A model generated the notes under the pieces. The model searched no databases. It was given only the letters and a program-made list of their open reading frames with translations, and had not been told where the DNA came from. The position numbers and the translations under genes are program-made. A stretch of 33,879 nt of DNA, from positions 1-33,879 of the forward strand of contig JAYPCW010000004.1 of NCBI GenBank assembly GCA_038124905.1. Reading direction: 5' to 3'. Origin of the DNA: ATZT02 sp038124905 (GTDB lineage Bacteria; Actinomycetota; Actinomycetes; S36-B12; UBA5976). Shown in pieces: positions 14,988-22,899 of this stretch (its first letter is position 1; every line of letters begins with the position of its first letter).

Positions 14988-15788
14988 CTAATTCACGTCA
15001 CCTGCGGTAATTGTTTCGATTTCTCCCTTTTCATTACGGACCATTAAGGCCCCATTCTCAGCCAAGGCTACCGCTATCCCACTTATTTCATTTCCATTTG
15101 GCAGCGTCACAACCACACGTCTTCCCAGGGTGTAACTAGCCGCTTGATATTCGCGCATTATCGCCTTGGCTGGAAATTGATTACTATTTGCATCCAGATT
15201 CCAGAACTTGTATAAATTGCTAATTAAGTCAGCGATGACAAATTCACGAGCTACAAAATTAGCATTCTGTAATTTAATGCTTGTGGAAGTACTGGTTGGT
15301 AGCTCTGAGTGATCTTGGGAGTAATTAATTCCAATACCAAAAATGACATGCTCTTTATGAATTTCTGAGAGTATTCCCCCAAACTTTAAAAAGGCATCTG
15401 GAGTCGCTACCACTAAATCATTTGGCCATTTGAGAGTTATGTCCAAATTAAAGTTTTCCATTATTACTCTACGAGCAATTGTTTCCGCCCAGAGAATTAT
15501 CCATCAAAAATTTGTAATTGCATTTAATTTAAAAGCCAGGGAAATCAATAGCGAACTTTCTGGGCTCGCCTCCCAGATTCGGTTTAATCTTCCTTTTCCG
15601 GCAGTCTGAAAGTCCGTCACTACGGCAAACTCCGAGTTTCCCTCCGCAAGCAAATCCACCGAAACTTGATTGGTTGATCCTGTTTGAGGTAAATAAATGA
15701 TTTTGCTAACCCCGGCTTGTGCTCTTTTTACCGAATCCTCAATGAGATTTAGCCTCAAGGGCGATCTTTCCCACTCTTGCTGGTCCAT
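14988..15788 (-). pseudogene. birA: Biotin-protein ligase (BirA) interrupted by an in-frame TGA
   Basis: BirA attaches biotin to a lysine of biotin carboxyl carrier domains. From ATG 15788 the frame reads 94 residues (PQTGSTNQVS, TDFQTAGKGRLNRIWEASP) and then TGA at 15506-15504; the same frame continues without shift through WIILWAETIARR, TLKWPNDLVV, KFGGILSEI and GIGINYS to TAG at 14990-14988. With the TGA read through the product is 266 aa, a normal length for the short BirA lacking an N-terminal HTH. The TGA lies between the GRGR-type biotin loop and the KWPND motif, so neither half should be active alone, although an ATG at 15461 opens the second half. Other genes here use TGA as stop. 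Explanations: recent nonsense mutation, strain polymorphism or sequence error. Its partner accA is in the window. Confidence 0.85.
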
Positions 15789-15795
15789 AACTGTT

Positions 15796-15801
15796 ACCGT
15801 A
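15796..15801 (-). promoter_or_regulatory. Candidate -10 box for leaderless birA transcript
   Basis: TACGGT on the minus strand, 7 nt before the birA ATG (15788), within the 38-nt divergent gap to accD. Supports 15788 rather than the longer frame to 15857, which would overlap accD. Confidence 0.4.
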
Positions 15802-15826
15802 CGACAAAGCAAGTAAAAGGAGTGCT

Positions 15827-17407
15827 GTGAGTAAGCCGAACCCGCCACAATCCTCAACTAAGGCAAAGCTCGAACAGCTGCTTAGCCTTCGTGAGGAATC
15901 TAGCGGCGTGGGTGAGATCAATGCCCAAGAAAAACAACATTCAAAAGGAAAACTCACTGCCCGTGAACGTATTAACAAGTTGTTGGATCCAGGTTCCTTT
16001 AACGAAATTGATGATTTAGTAAAACATCAAAAAAATAGTTTTGGTATGGAAAAAACGCGCATCGCTTCTGATGGAGTTATCACTGGTTTTGGAACTGTCG
16101 ACGGAAGACCTGTTTGCATCTACTCACAAGATTTCACCGTTATGGGCGGTAGCTTGGGTGAGGCAATGGGTCAAAAAATCGTAAAAATTATGGACTTAGC
16201 AATGAAAACAGGTGTACCAGTAATTGGCATAAATGATTCTGGTGGAGCCCGGATTCAAGAAGGCGTGGCTTCGCTTGCCATGTACGGAGAAATCTTTCGC
16301 AGAAATACCCATGCCTCTGGTTTAATTCCGCAAATTTCTGTCATTGTTGGCCCGTGCGCTGGGGGTGCAGTTTATTCTCCAGCGCTAACTGACTTCATAG
16401 TTATGGCAGATAAAACTGCTCATATGTTTATTACCGGTCCAGACGTTATAAAGGCGATCACTGGAGAAGATGTAACTTTTGATGAACTAGGAGGAGCCAG
16501 TATTCATTCGACCAAATCTGGAGTCGCTTCTTATATGGCGCAAGATGAGAATGATGCTTTTGAATATGTGCGCTTACTTCTTAGTTACTTGCCCTCCAAT
16601 AATGCAGAACCTGCGCCTTCATTTCCTCATGAAGCTGAGCTAGAAATAACTCAACATGATCTGGAAATGGATAATCTGGTACCAGATTCACCAAATCAGC
16701 CCTATGACATGCACACATTGGTGGAACATGTTTTAGATGATGATGAATTTTTTGAAGTGCATGCAAATTGGGCTCCCAACATCATGGTGGGCTTTGGTCG
16801 AATTGAAGGACACACAGTGGGAATTGTGGCCAATCAACCAATGCAATTAGCGGGAACCCTAGATATTGAAGCAAGTGAAAAAGCAGCGAGATTTGTAAGA
16901 ACTTGCGATGCTTTTAATATTCCGATTATTACCTTTGTTGATGTACCCGGATTCTTACCTGGAGTGAACCAAGAGTACGGAGGAATTATTCGAAGAGGGG
17001 CCAAATTAATTTATGCTTACGCTGAAGCAACGGTGCCATTAGTCACTGTAATAACTAGAAAAGCCTATGGCGGCGCGTATATCGTAATGGGATCAAAGCA
17101 TTTAGGCGCAGATGTGAATTTGGCTTGGCCAACTGCGCAAGTAGCAGTTATGGGTGCCCAAGGTGCGGTAAACATTTTGTATCGAAAAGACTTAAAGGCA
17201 GCCAGTGACCCGCAAGCAGTCCGTACAGAAAAAATAACCGAATATGAAGAAGCATTTGATAATCCCTACATTGCTGCAGAGCGCGGTTGGATTGATGCAG
17301 TGATTACACCCAGTGAGACTAGAGCTCGCATAGTGAAGTCGCTTCGCATGCTCAGAACTAAGCGCGAGACGTTGCCTAGCAAGAAACATGGAAACATTCC
17401 ACTGTGA
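15827..17407 (+). CDS. accD: Acyl-CoA (propionyl-/acetyl-CoA) carboxylase carboxyltransferase beta subunit
   Basis: Carboxyltransferase subunit moving carboxyl from biotin to an acyl-CoA, giving methylmalonyl-CoA or malonyl-CoA. 526 aa, the usual size for AccD5/PccB. Both crotonase-like halves are present: GKLTARERINKLLDPGSF, DFTVMGGSLGEAMGQKI, GINDSGGARIQEGV, VIVGPCAGGAVYSPAL (acyl-CoA oxyanion loop) and, in the C-terminal half, VDVPGFLPGVNQEYGGIIRRG, TRKAYGGAYIVMGSK and AWPTAQVAVMGAQGAVNI. The start is GTG with AAAAGGAG 4-5 nt upstream. Overlaps accE by 4 bp (GTGA). An epsilon subunit next door and the mycobacterial AccD5 context favour propionyl-CoA, but acetyl-CoA use is possible. Confidence 0.96.
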   Translation: MSKPNPPQSSTKAKLEQLLSLREESSGVGEINAQEKQHSKGKLTARERINKLLDPGSFNEIDDLVKHQKNSFGMEKTRIASDGVITGFGTVDGRPVCIYSQDFTVMGGSLGEAMGQKIVKIMDLAMKTGVPVIGINDSGGARIQEGVASLAMYGEIFRRNTHASGLIPQISVIVGPCAGGAVYSPALTDFIVMADKTAHMFITGPDVIKAITGEDVTFDELGGASIHSTKSGVASYMAQDENDAFEYVRLLLSYLPSNNAEPAPSFPHEAELEITQHDLEMDNLVPDSPNQPYDMHTLVEHVLDDDEFFEVHANWAPNIMVGFGRIEGHTVGIVANQPMQLAGTLDIEASEKAARFVRTCDAFNIPIITFVDVPGFLPGVNQEYGGIIRRGAKLIYAYAEATVPLVTVITRKAYGGAYIVMGSKHLGADVNLAWPTAQVAVMGAQGAVNILYRKDLKAASDPQAVRTEKITEYEEAFDNPYIAAERGWIDAVITPSETRARIVKSLRMLRTKRETLPSKKHGNIPL

Positions 17408-17613
17408 AAAAAGAAATAAACTTTGCTGTTTCAAAAGGTAAGCCAAGTGAAGAAGAGTCTTTAGCTATTTCACATGCCTTGGCACAAATTGTAAATCGTA
17501 CCTTCGCTCATGAAGAACTAACTCTTAGTGGATCCAATTGGGCAATCCCAGAAGCAAGTTTTAGAAAACCTCCGCGTGTGCAACCTCAAGGATGGCAACA
17601 TAATTCACCATGA
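17404..17613 (+). CDS. Acyl-CoA carboxylase epsilon subunit
   Basis: 69-residue protein of the actinobacterial ACC epsilon family, small accessory subunits that bind the AccA/AccD complex and raise activity. The recognisable parts are FAVSKGKPSEEESLAISHAL near the N-terminus and the C-terminal SNWAIPEASFRKPP with a Trp-rich end. GTG start overlapping the accD stop, and a 4-bp overlap (ATGA) with maf, so it is translationally coupled on both sides. Confidence 0.88.
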   Translation: MKKEINFAVSKGKPSEEESLAISHALAQIVNRTFAHEELTLSGSNWAIPEASFRKPPRVQPQGWQHNSP

Positions 17614-18230
17614 GTGAAAACTTGAAAGTTGTTTTAGCTTCAGCATCACCGGCAAGAAGAGATTTACTAATTAATGCAGGAATTAACCCAATAATTATAA
17701 ATTCCAATCTAGATGAAGTGTCAGTTTTGAAAAAATTATCAGCTCAAAGCTCTGCAGAGAAAGTTATCGCCTTAGCGACAGCAAAAGCCCAAAAAGTTGT
17801 TGCCGAACACCTGCTGCCTAATGCGGGAGTTTTGATTGCCGCAGACTCCATGTGGGAGTTAAACAATCATTTGGTCGGCAAACCAGAAAATAGAGAAGAA
17901 GCAAAAGAACGTATTCTAGAAATGAGCGCTAAAACTGGAACCTTGCATACTGGTCATTTGGTAATGAATCTAGCCAGTCAGAAATTCGAAACTGCTGTCG
18001 TTGCGACAAAAGTTGAAATGGACCAAATTACTGAGCCGGAAGTTGAGCGGTATTTAGAGACAGGTGAGCCCTTGCAGGTGGCTGGGTCATTTACCCTCAA
18101 TGGCTATGGCGCTGCCTTTGTTAAATCTGTTGCAGGTGATTCAAACAGTGTAATTGGGCTCTCTATAAATACTGTCAAAAAGTTAAGCGCCAGCGTAGGG
18201 CTTAATTGGACAGATTTTTGGAAAAACTAA
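17610..18230 (+). CDS. maf: Maf-like nucleoside triphosphate pyrophosphatase
   Basis: Cytosolic house-cleaning pyrophosphatase hydrolysing non-canonical or modified NTPs; Maf overproduction affects septum formation. 206 aa. Motifs in order: VVLASASPARRDLLINAGI (about residues 6-24, substrate phosphate site), IAADSMWELNNHLVGKP (conserved Asp, about 70-86), LHTGHLVM, and YLETGEPLQVAGSFTLNGYGAA ending with GDSNSVIGLSI. The DSM variant instead of DTV follows the actinobacterial branch as I remember it. It is the third gene of the accD-accE-maf run as in mycobacteria (Rv3280-Rv3282). Confidence 0.95.
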   Translation: MSENLKVVLASASPARRDLLINAGINPIIINSNLDEVSVLKKLSAQSSAEKVIALATAKAQKVVAEHLLPNAGVLIAADSMWELNNHLVGKPENREEAKERILEMSAKTGTLHTGHLVMNLASQKFETAVVATKVEMDQITEPEVERYLETGEPLQVAGSFTLNGYGAAFVKSVAGDSNSVIGLSINTVKKLSASVGLNWTDFWKN

Positions 18231-18271
18231 AAATAATATTTTATCTCTGGTTTCAGTTGCGGTTTCGTGGC

Positions 18272-18277
18272 TATGAT
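18272..18277 (+). promoter_or_regulatory. Candidate -10 box for fadD
   Basis: TATGAT (5/6 to TATAAT) in the 79-nt gap between maf and fadD, about 32 nt before the preferred ATG. No convincing -35. This would give a short leader carrying AAAGAG before the ATG. Confidence 0.35.
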
Positions 18278-18309
18278 GGCACAAAACTCGACCGGCTGAA
18301 AGAGTGAAT

Positions 18310-20040
18310 ATGACGCAAGCGCCTTGGTTAGCGAAATATCCAACCGAAGTAAATCCCAAATTAAGAGATATCAATTATCCACATCTTCCAGCTTTGTTTC
18401 GCGAAGCTGCAGAAAAATATGCTGACACCATTGCCTTTACTCAATGCATGCCAAATGGAATGAATGGTTCATTGACCTATAAGAGAATTGATGAACTGTC
18501 AGATAATTTTGCGGTCTACCTTCGGGAGATAGTAAAACTAAACGCTGGCGATCGAGTTGCTGTACAAATGCCCAACTGCCTTAGCTACCCCATCGTTGCT
18601 TTTGGGGTTATGAAGGCTGGTTGCGTTTTAGTTAATACCAATCCGCTCTACACCGCGACTGAAATGATTCACCAGTTTTCAGATTCTGGGGCTCGTGCGC
18701 TGGTGATCATTGATATGTTTGCCGATCGTCTGCCTGAGGTATTACCTAAAACCCAAATTGAGACGGTTGTTACTGTAAAAATATCTGAATTTTTTCCAAA
18801 GGTTGTTGGTGGAGTTATTCGCCTTGTTCAAAAAGTGTGGAATAGATCGCTTCCTGAAATTAAAGTGCCTCACACTAAATTGCTTGATGCGTTAAACGCT
18901 GGGCAAAATCATTCAAAGCGCCAAGCGGTAAAGGACTATGTGAATGACTTGTCCGCAGATTCAATTGCCACATTGCAATACACCGGCGGTACTACTGGTG
19001 TTTCTAAGGGCGCCATGCTTTCTCATCTAAATTTAATTGCGAACACAATGCAAATGATTCAAATGGCTGGATCTTTTATTCGCCCAGGTAAAGAAACTGT
19101 TATTACGGCAATTCCGTTGTATCACATCTTTGCGTTTACCGTTAACTTGTTGGGCTTCTTCCATGTTGGTGCAAGAAACATCGTGATCCCCAACCCAAGA
19201 CCTCCGAGCAACCTAAAACGTGCGTTTGAAAATTATAAAATCACTTGGGTCACCGGCGTAAATACACTTTATAACGCACTATTAAAGGAGCGTTGGTTTT
19301 TAGATGGACCACCCAAGCACTTAAGAGCTTCGGTGGCGGGTGGAATGGCGCTACATCAATCAGTTGCAACAAACTGGCAGGAGGTTACTAATACCCCACT
19401 AGTTGAAGGATTTGGCTTAACTGAATCAGCTCCAGTGCTAACTTTCAATCCGCTAGACGGCAGTGCCAGATTGGGAACTATTGGAATACCTGTTCCCTCA
19501 ACTGAAATTAAATTAGTTGACGATTCTGGAAACGAAGTTGGATTAGGTGAAGCTGGCGAACTGCTGGCGCGTGGGCCGCAAGTGATGCTGGGATATTGGC
19601 AAAACGAAAAAGAATCCGCAAACACCATTGTTAATGGTTGGCTAAAAACTGGGGATATTGCCCAAATGGATCAAGATGGATTTTTTACCATTGTTGATCG
19701 CAAAAAAGATGTGATTTTGGTCAGTGGCTTCAATGTTTATCCAAATGAAGTTGAAGAGCGAATTGCTAGCGTTCCAGGAGTGATGGAGGTTGGAGTCGTT
19801 GGTTTACCGGATGAAACTTTAGGTGAAAAAGTTTGTGCATACGTAGTAACCAATTCGCCAGCCCCAAGTCAAGAGACGATAATCGAGCACTGCCGTGAAC
19901 ACTTAGCAAGGTATAAAGTGCCAAAGGCAATTGTTTTTGTAGACGAATTGCCAAAAAGCCCTATTGGAAAAATCTTGAGACGCGAATTGCGCAGTCTCGC
20001 AATGAGCGAAGGAACCCCAACTAAGGCTAAGGACGCATAA
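18310..20040 (+). CDS. fadD: Long-chain fatty acid-CoA ligase (AMP-forming)
   Basis: ANL-superfamily adenylating enzyme activating carboxylic acids to acyl-CoA. About 576 aa. The P-loop-like motif LQYTGGTTGVSKGAMLSH, the A5 motif EGFGLTESAPVLTFNP, the hinge KTGDIAQMDQDGFFTIVDRK with DVILVSGFNVYPNEVEE, and the C-terminal catalytic Lys motif KSPIGKILRREL are all intact; the N-terminal part with TNPLYTATEMIHQFSDSGA resembles FadD of proteobacteria. A GTG at 18304 is in frame, but AAAGAG is better spaced for the ATG at 18310. The stop overlaps the next ATG by one base (TAATG). Exact chain-length preference cannot be read. Confidence 0.94.
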   Translation: MTQAPWLAKYPTEVNPKLRDINYPHLPALFREAAEKYADTIAFTQCMPNGMNGSLTYKRIDELSDNFAVYLREIVKLNAGDRVAVQMPNCLSYPIVAFGVMKAGCVLVNTNPLYTATEMIHQFSDSGARALVIIDMFADRLPEVLPKTQIETVVTVKISEFFPKVVGGVIRLVQKVWNRSLPEIKVPHTKLLDALNAGQNHSKRQAVKDYVNDLSADSIATLQYTGGTTGVSKGAMLSHLNLIANTMQMIQMAGSFIRPGKETVITAIPLYHIFAFTVNLLGFFHVGARNIVIPNPRPPSNLKRAFENYKITWVTGVNTLYNALLKERWFLDGPPKHLRASVAGGMALHQSVATNWQEVTNTPLVEGFGLTESAPVLTFNPLDGSARLGTIGIPVPSTEIKLVDDSGNEVGLGEAGELLARGPQVMLGYWQNEKESANTIVNGWLKTGDIAQMDQDGFFTIVDRKKDVILVSGFNVYPNEVEERIASVPGVMEVGVVGLPDETLGEKVCAYVVTNSPAPSQETIIEHCREHLARYKVPKAIVFVDELPKSPIGKILRRELRSLAMSEGTPTKAKDA

Positions 20041-21011
20041 TGAATTTGATTGCAACTTTAAGCCGAGCGCAAGCTCAAGTATCCGAACAAGACGTTGTCA
20101 CTCCTTTTGAAGAAGTCTTGTTGGTTGTTATGGTGTTTGTGATCATGTTTGGCCTGGGAGCCGGATTAACCCCCAGAGATTTTCGCTTAGCCTTACGCAG
20201 ACCCTGGGGTTTGATAATCGGCTGGGTTACCCAATTTGGAATCATGCCATTGTTGGCTTACTTACTTATTGTGACCTTTCTGTTTCAATTACCAAAAGAG
20301 TATGCACTACCCGTGGCAATAGGTGCCATGATTATGGGAAGCGTTCCTGCTGGAACCACTTCCAATATTTTTACCTATTTTTCAAAAGGAAACTTAGCGC
20401 TTAGCGTAATAATGACAACCAATTCAACGCTTTGGGCAATATTAATGACCCCACTAGTTCTCTACTTTTATTTAGGATTACTTTCACCAGAAGGCAGTGC
20501 TGCACAGCAAATTCCTCCTCGAAACATCATTGTCACGCTGATTCTGCTTTTAATTCCCGTGGTTTTAGGAATGATGCTAAGGCGTATCAGTGCAAATATT
20601 GGGGCCGTATTAGAACTGCTTGGTGGATTTTTTGGCTTATTTTTTATTCTTTTCTTACTTTCTACCTGGGTGCCACGAAATTGGGGGTTGCTATCTTCAA
20701 CACCTTGGCAAACTTATTTAGTAGCCGTTGGGCTAGGGCTCTTTGGTATCTCAATTGCCTATTCATTAACTAAGGCGATAAAACTCCACCCAATGAATGC
20801 AAGGACTATCGCACTAGAAACTGGAATCCAAAATGGACCTTTAGGCATTGCGATCGTTTTACTCAATTTCAGTGGAGACCCTACGATTGGCCTGGTGTTG
20901 ATTGTCCCTGCGCTTTACTCCTTGTTTATCGTTTTAGTGTCGACGGCCGTAACGCTCTATTTCAGAAGAGCTAATTTGGCCGAAGAGCAAAAGATTCCAA
21001 ATCTTCTTTAA
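20040..21011 (+). CDS. BASS family (bile acid:sodium symporter-like) transporter
   Basis: Polytopic membrane protein of 323 aa, about nine or ten hydrophobic helices. Family features are GLGAGLTPRDFRLALRRPWG after helix 1, GAMIMGSVPAGTTSNIFTYF with FSKGNLALSVIMTTNSTLWA (the crossover/sodium region), and the second-repeat ALETGIQNGPLGIAIVLLNF. BASS proteins move organic anions such as bile acids, pyruvate, pantothenate precursors or keto acids with sodium; the substrate is unknown here. One-base overlap with fadD (TAATG) suggests coupled synthesis, so the imported acid may be a FadD substrate (inference). Confidence 0.92.
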   Translation: MNLIATLSRAQAQVSEQDVVTPFEEVLLVVMVFVIMFGLGAGLTPRDFRLALRRPWGLIIGWVTQFGIMPLLAYLLIVTFLFQLPKEYALPVAIGAMIMGSVPAGTTSNIFTYFSKGNLALSVIMTTNSTLWAILMTPLVLYFYLGLLSPEGSAAQQIPPRNIIVTLILLLIPVVLGMMLRRISANIGAVLELLGGFFGLFFILFLLSTWVPRNWGLLSSTPWQTYLVAVGLGLFGISIAYSLTKAIKLHPMNARTIALETGIQNGPLGIAIVLLNFSGDPTIGLVLIVPALYSLFIVLVSTAVTLYFRRANLAEEQKIPNLL

Positions 21012-21023
21012 GCAATGGCTCAG

Positions 21024-21056
21024 GGCTAGGGTCGTATTAGTTGCTTTAGCCCTAGG
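21024..21056 (+). other. Overlapping inverted repeats before accA
   Basis: In the 57-nt gap between the transporter and accA, GGGCTA (21024-21029) pairs with TAGCCC (21048-21053) and, alternatively, CTAGGG (21027-21032) with CCCTAG (21051-21056). The two hairpins exclude each other. There is no U-run, so it is not a standard terminator. TAGGAT (21054-21059) may be a -10 for accA. Confidence 0.25.
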
Positions 21057-21068
21057 ATTTCAGGTGTC

Positions 21069-22823
21069 ATGAAAATCAAACGAGTGCTGGTTGCAAATCG
21101 CGGCGAAATTGCAGTAAGAGTCATTAGAGCTTGCCATGATTTAGGAATCGAAGCAGTTGCTGTTTATTCAGAAACAGATCGAAATTTAATGCATGTAACC
21201 ATGGCGGATCATGCCCTTGCATTGGGAGGCATTACCGCCAAAGACTCTTATCTCGATATGGCAAAAATAATCAACGCGGCAAAACAGACTGGAGCCGATG
21301 CAATTCATCCGGGTTATGGATTTCTTTCAGAAAACGCAGAATTTGCCAAACGAGTAATTCTTGAAAATTTAATTTGGATAGGTCCCTCCCCTGAATCAAT
21401 TAGCGCACTTGGTGACAAGGTAAAGGCTAGACATATCGCAGCCAGAGTAGGCGCACCACTCGCGCCAGGAACCAGTGATCCAGTAAAAGATGCAAGCGAA
21501 GTCATCGCTTTTGCCGAAAAATATGGAACCCCAATTGCCATTAAAGCCGCTTTTGGTGGCGGTGGCCGTGGTCTTAAGGTCGCTAAAAGTAAAGATGAAA
21601 TCATTCCTGCTTTCGAATCTGCGGTAAGAGAGGCGGAAGCGGCATTTGGAAACGGTGAGTGTTTTGTTGAGCGCTACCTAGAAAAACCCCGCCACGTCGA
21701 AACTCAATGCCTCGCAGATAGTTTTGGAAACGTAGTTGTTGTATCAACCAGAGATTGCTCTTTACAGCGAAGGCATCAAAAGCTAGTTGAAGAAGCTCCG
21801 GCTCCTTTTTTAACAGCTGCACAAATAGCTGAACTTTATGAGTCATCAAAAGCCATACTCAAACAAGCTAACTATCAAGGTGCCGCAACTTGTGAATTCT
21901 TAGTTGCCCAAGATGGAATGATTTCTTTCTTAGAGGTCAATACTCGTTTACAGGTAGAGCACCCAGTCAGCGAGGAAGTTACAGGAATTGACTTAGTTAA
22001 GTGGCAAATCAAGATTGCTCAGGGAGAAGAAATAAATTTTGCTGATCCAGAAGTCCGCGGCCACAGTATTGAATTTCGAATCAATGGAGAAGATCCGGGT
22101 AAAAATTTCTTACCCACCCCAGGATTTTTAAAAGTTTTTGAATTACCAGCCGGTCCTGGAGTACGAGTAGATACTGGCTTTAAAGAAAATGATCAAATTG
22201 GGCAAAATTTTGATTCATTGTTAGCCAAGCTGATTATTACTGGTGCCACCAGAACTGAAGCGCTGCACAGAGCAAAACGAGCATTGGCTGAGTTCAAAGT
22301 AGAAGGAATTGCCACCGTAATTCCATTCCACCAGCAAGTTATTGAAGATGCAGCTTTCGCACCGAAAGACTCAAATGAAAAATTTAAAATTTATACCTCT
22401 TGGATTGAGACAGAGTTCGACAACCAATTAGTACCTTATGATGAACTCGATCCTTCACAAAATCCTTCACTGCGCAGCACTGTAGTTGTTGAAGTAAATA
22501 ACAAGAGATTTGAGGTCAACCTTCCTGAGGAATTATCAATTGTTAGACCAAAAGCTAAGCCAGCGCCGCGTAGCAAACCTCACAAGTTCAGCGCCCAAGC
22601 GATTGATTCGAATTCCATCTCCAGCCCAATGCAAGGGACAGTGGTAAATGTTGCAGTTAATCTTGGTCAGGCAGTAAGTCAAGGAGATGTTGTTTTAGTT
22701 TTAGAGGCGATGAAAATGGAGCAGCCAATCCAAGCGCATAAAACTGGTACGGTAACTCGGATTTTGGTGAGTGCCGGCGAGGTTGTTGCTAGTGGGGCAA
22801 GCCTGATTGAAATTGAAGATTAA
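21069..22823 (+). CDS. accA: Acyl-CoA carboxylase alpha subunit: biotin carboxylase with C-terminal BCCP
   Basis: ATP-dependent biotin carboxylase fused to the biotin carrier, partner of AccD/AccE. 584 aa, similar to AccA3. N-terminal VLVANRGEIAVRVIRACH, ATP-grasp loop KAAFGGGGRGLKVAKS (about residues 158-173), biotin carboxylase active-site EVNTRLQVEHPVSEEVTG, then a variable linker and the BCCP domain starting ISSPMQGTVVNVAV with the biotinylation motif EAMKM (Lys about residue 550). Biotinylation would require BirA, whose gene here is interrupted. It follows the fadD-transporter pair rather than maf directly; a 57-nt gap with inverted repeats precedes it. Confidence 0.97.
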   Translation: MKIKRVLVANRGEIAVRVIRACHDLGIEAVAVYSETDRNLMHVTMADHALALGGITAKDSYLDMAKIINAAKQTGADAIHPGYGFLSENAEFAKRVILENLIWIGPSPESISALGDKVKARHIAARVGAPLAPGTSDPVKDASEVIAFAEKYGTPIAIKAAFGGGGRGLKVAKSKDEIIPAFESAVREAEAAFGNGECFVERYLEKPRHVETQCLADSFGNVVVVSTRDCSLQRRHQKLVEEAPAPFLTAAQIAELYESSKAILKQANYQGAATCEFLVAQDGMISFLEVNTRLQVEHPVSEEVTGIDLVKWQIKIAQGEEINFADPEVRGHSIEFRINGEDPGKNFLPTPGFLKVFELPAGPGVRVDTGFKENDQIGQNFDSLLAKLIITGATRTEALHRAKRALAEFKVEGIATVIPFHQQVIEDAAFAPKDSNEKFKIYTSWIETEFDNQLVPYDELDPSQNPSLRSTVVVEVNNKRFEVNLPEELSIVRPKAKPAPRSKPHKFSAQAIDSNSISSPMQGTVVNVAVNLGQAVSQGDVVLVLEAMKMEQPIQAHKTGTVTRILVSAGEVVASGASLIEIED

Positions 22824-22887
22824 GTTGTGCCTAACTTCACAAAAGTTTGAGCAAGTATTGGTTTGGCATGCTCACCATCTCTATGAC

Positions 22888-22893
22888 TAAACT
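22888..22893 (+). promoter_or_regulatory. Candidate -10 box for leaderless sdhC
   Basis: TAAACT ends 6 nt before the sdhC ATG (22900). TTGGCA at 22863-22868 could be a -35 (19-nt spacer). No Shine-Dalgarno. The 76-nt gap after accA otherwise contains only a weak AAGTT/AACTT inverted repeat. Confidence 0.5.
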
Positions 22894-22899
22894 CCTCTT

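Noticed and set aside
15504..15506. TGA in birA as selenocysteine or as Trp by genetic-code change
   Set aside because: Several intact genes here end in TGA (for example the second LCP gene, manB, purE), so TGA is a real stop, and the site is not a catalytic Cys position in BirA.
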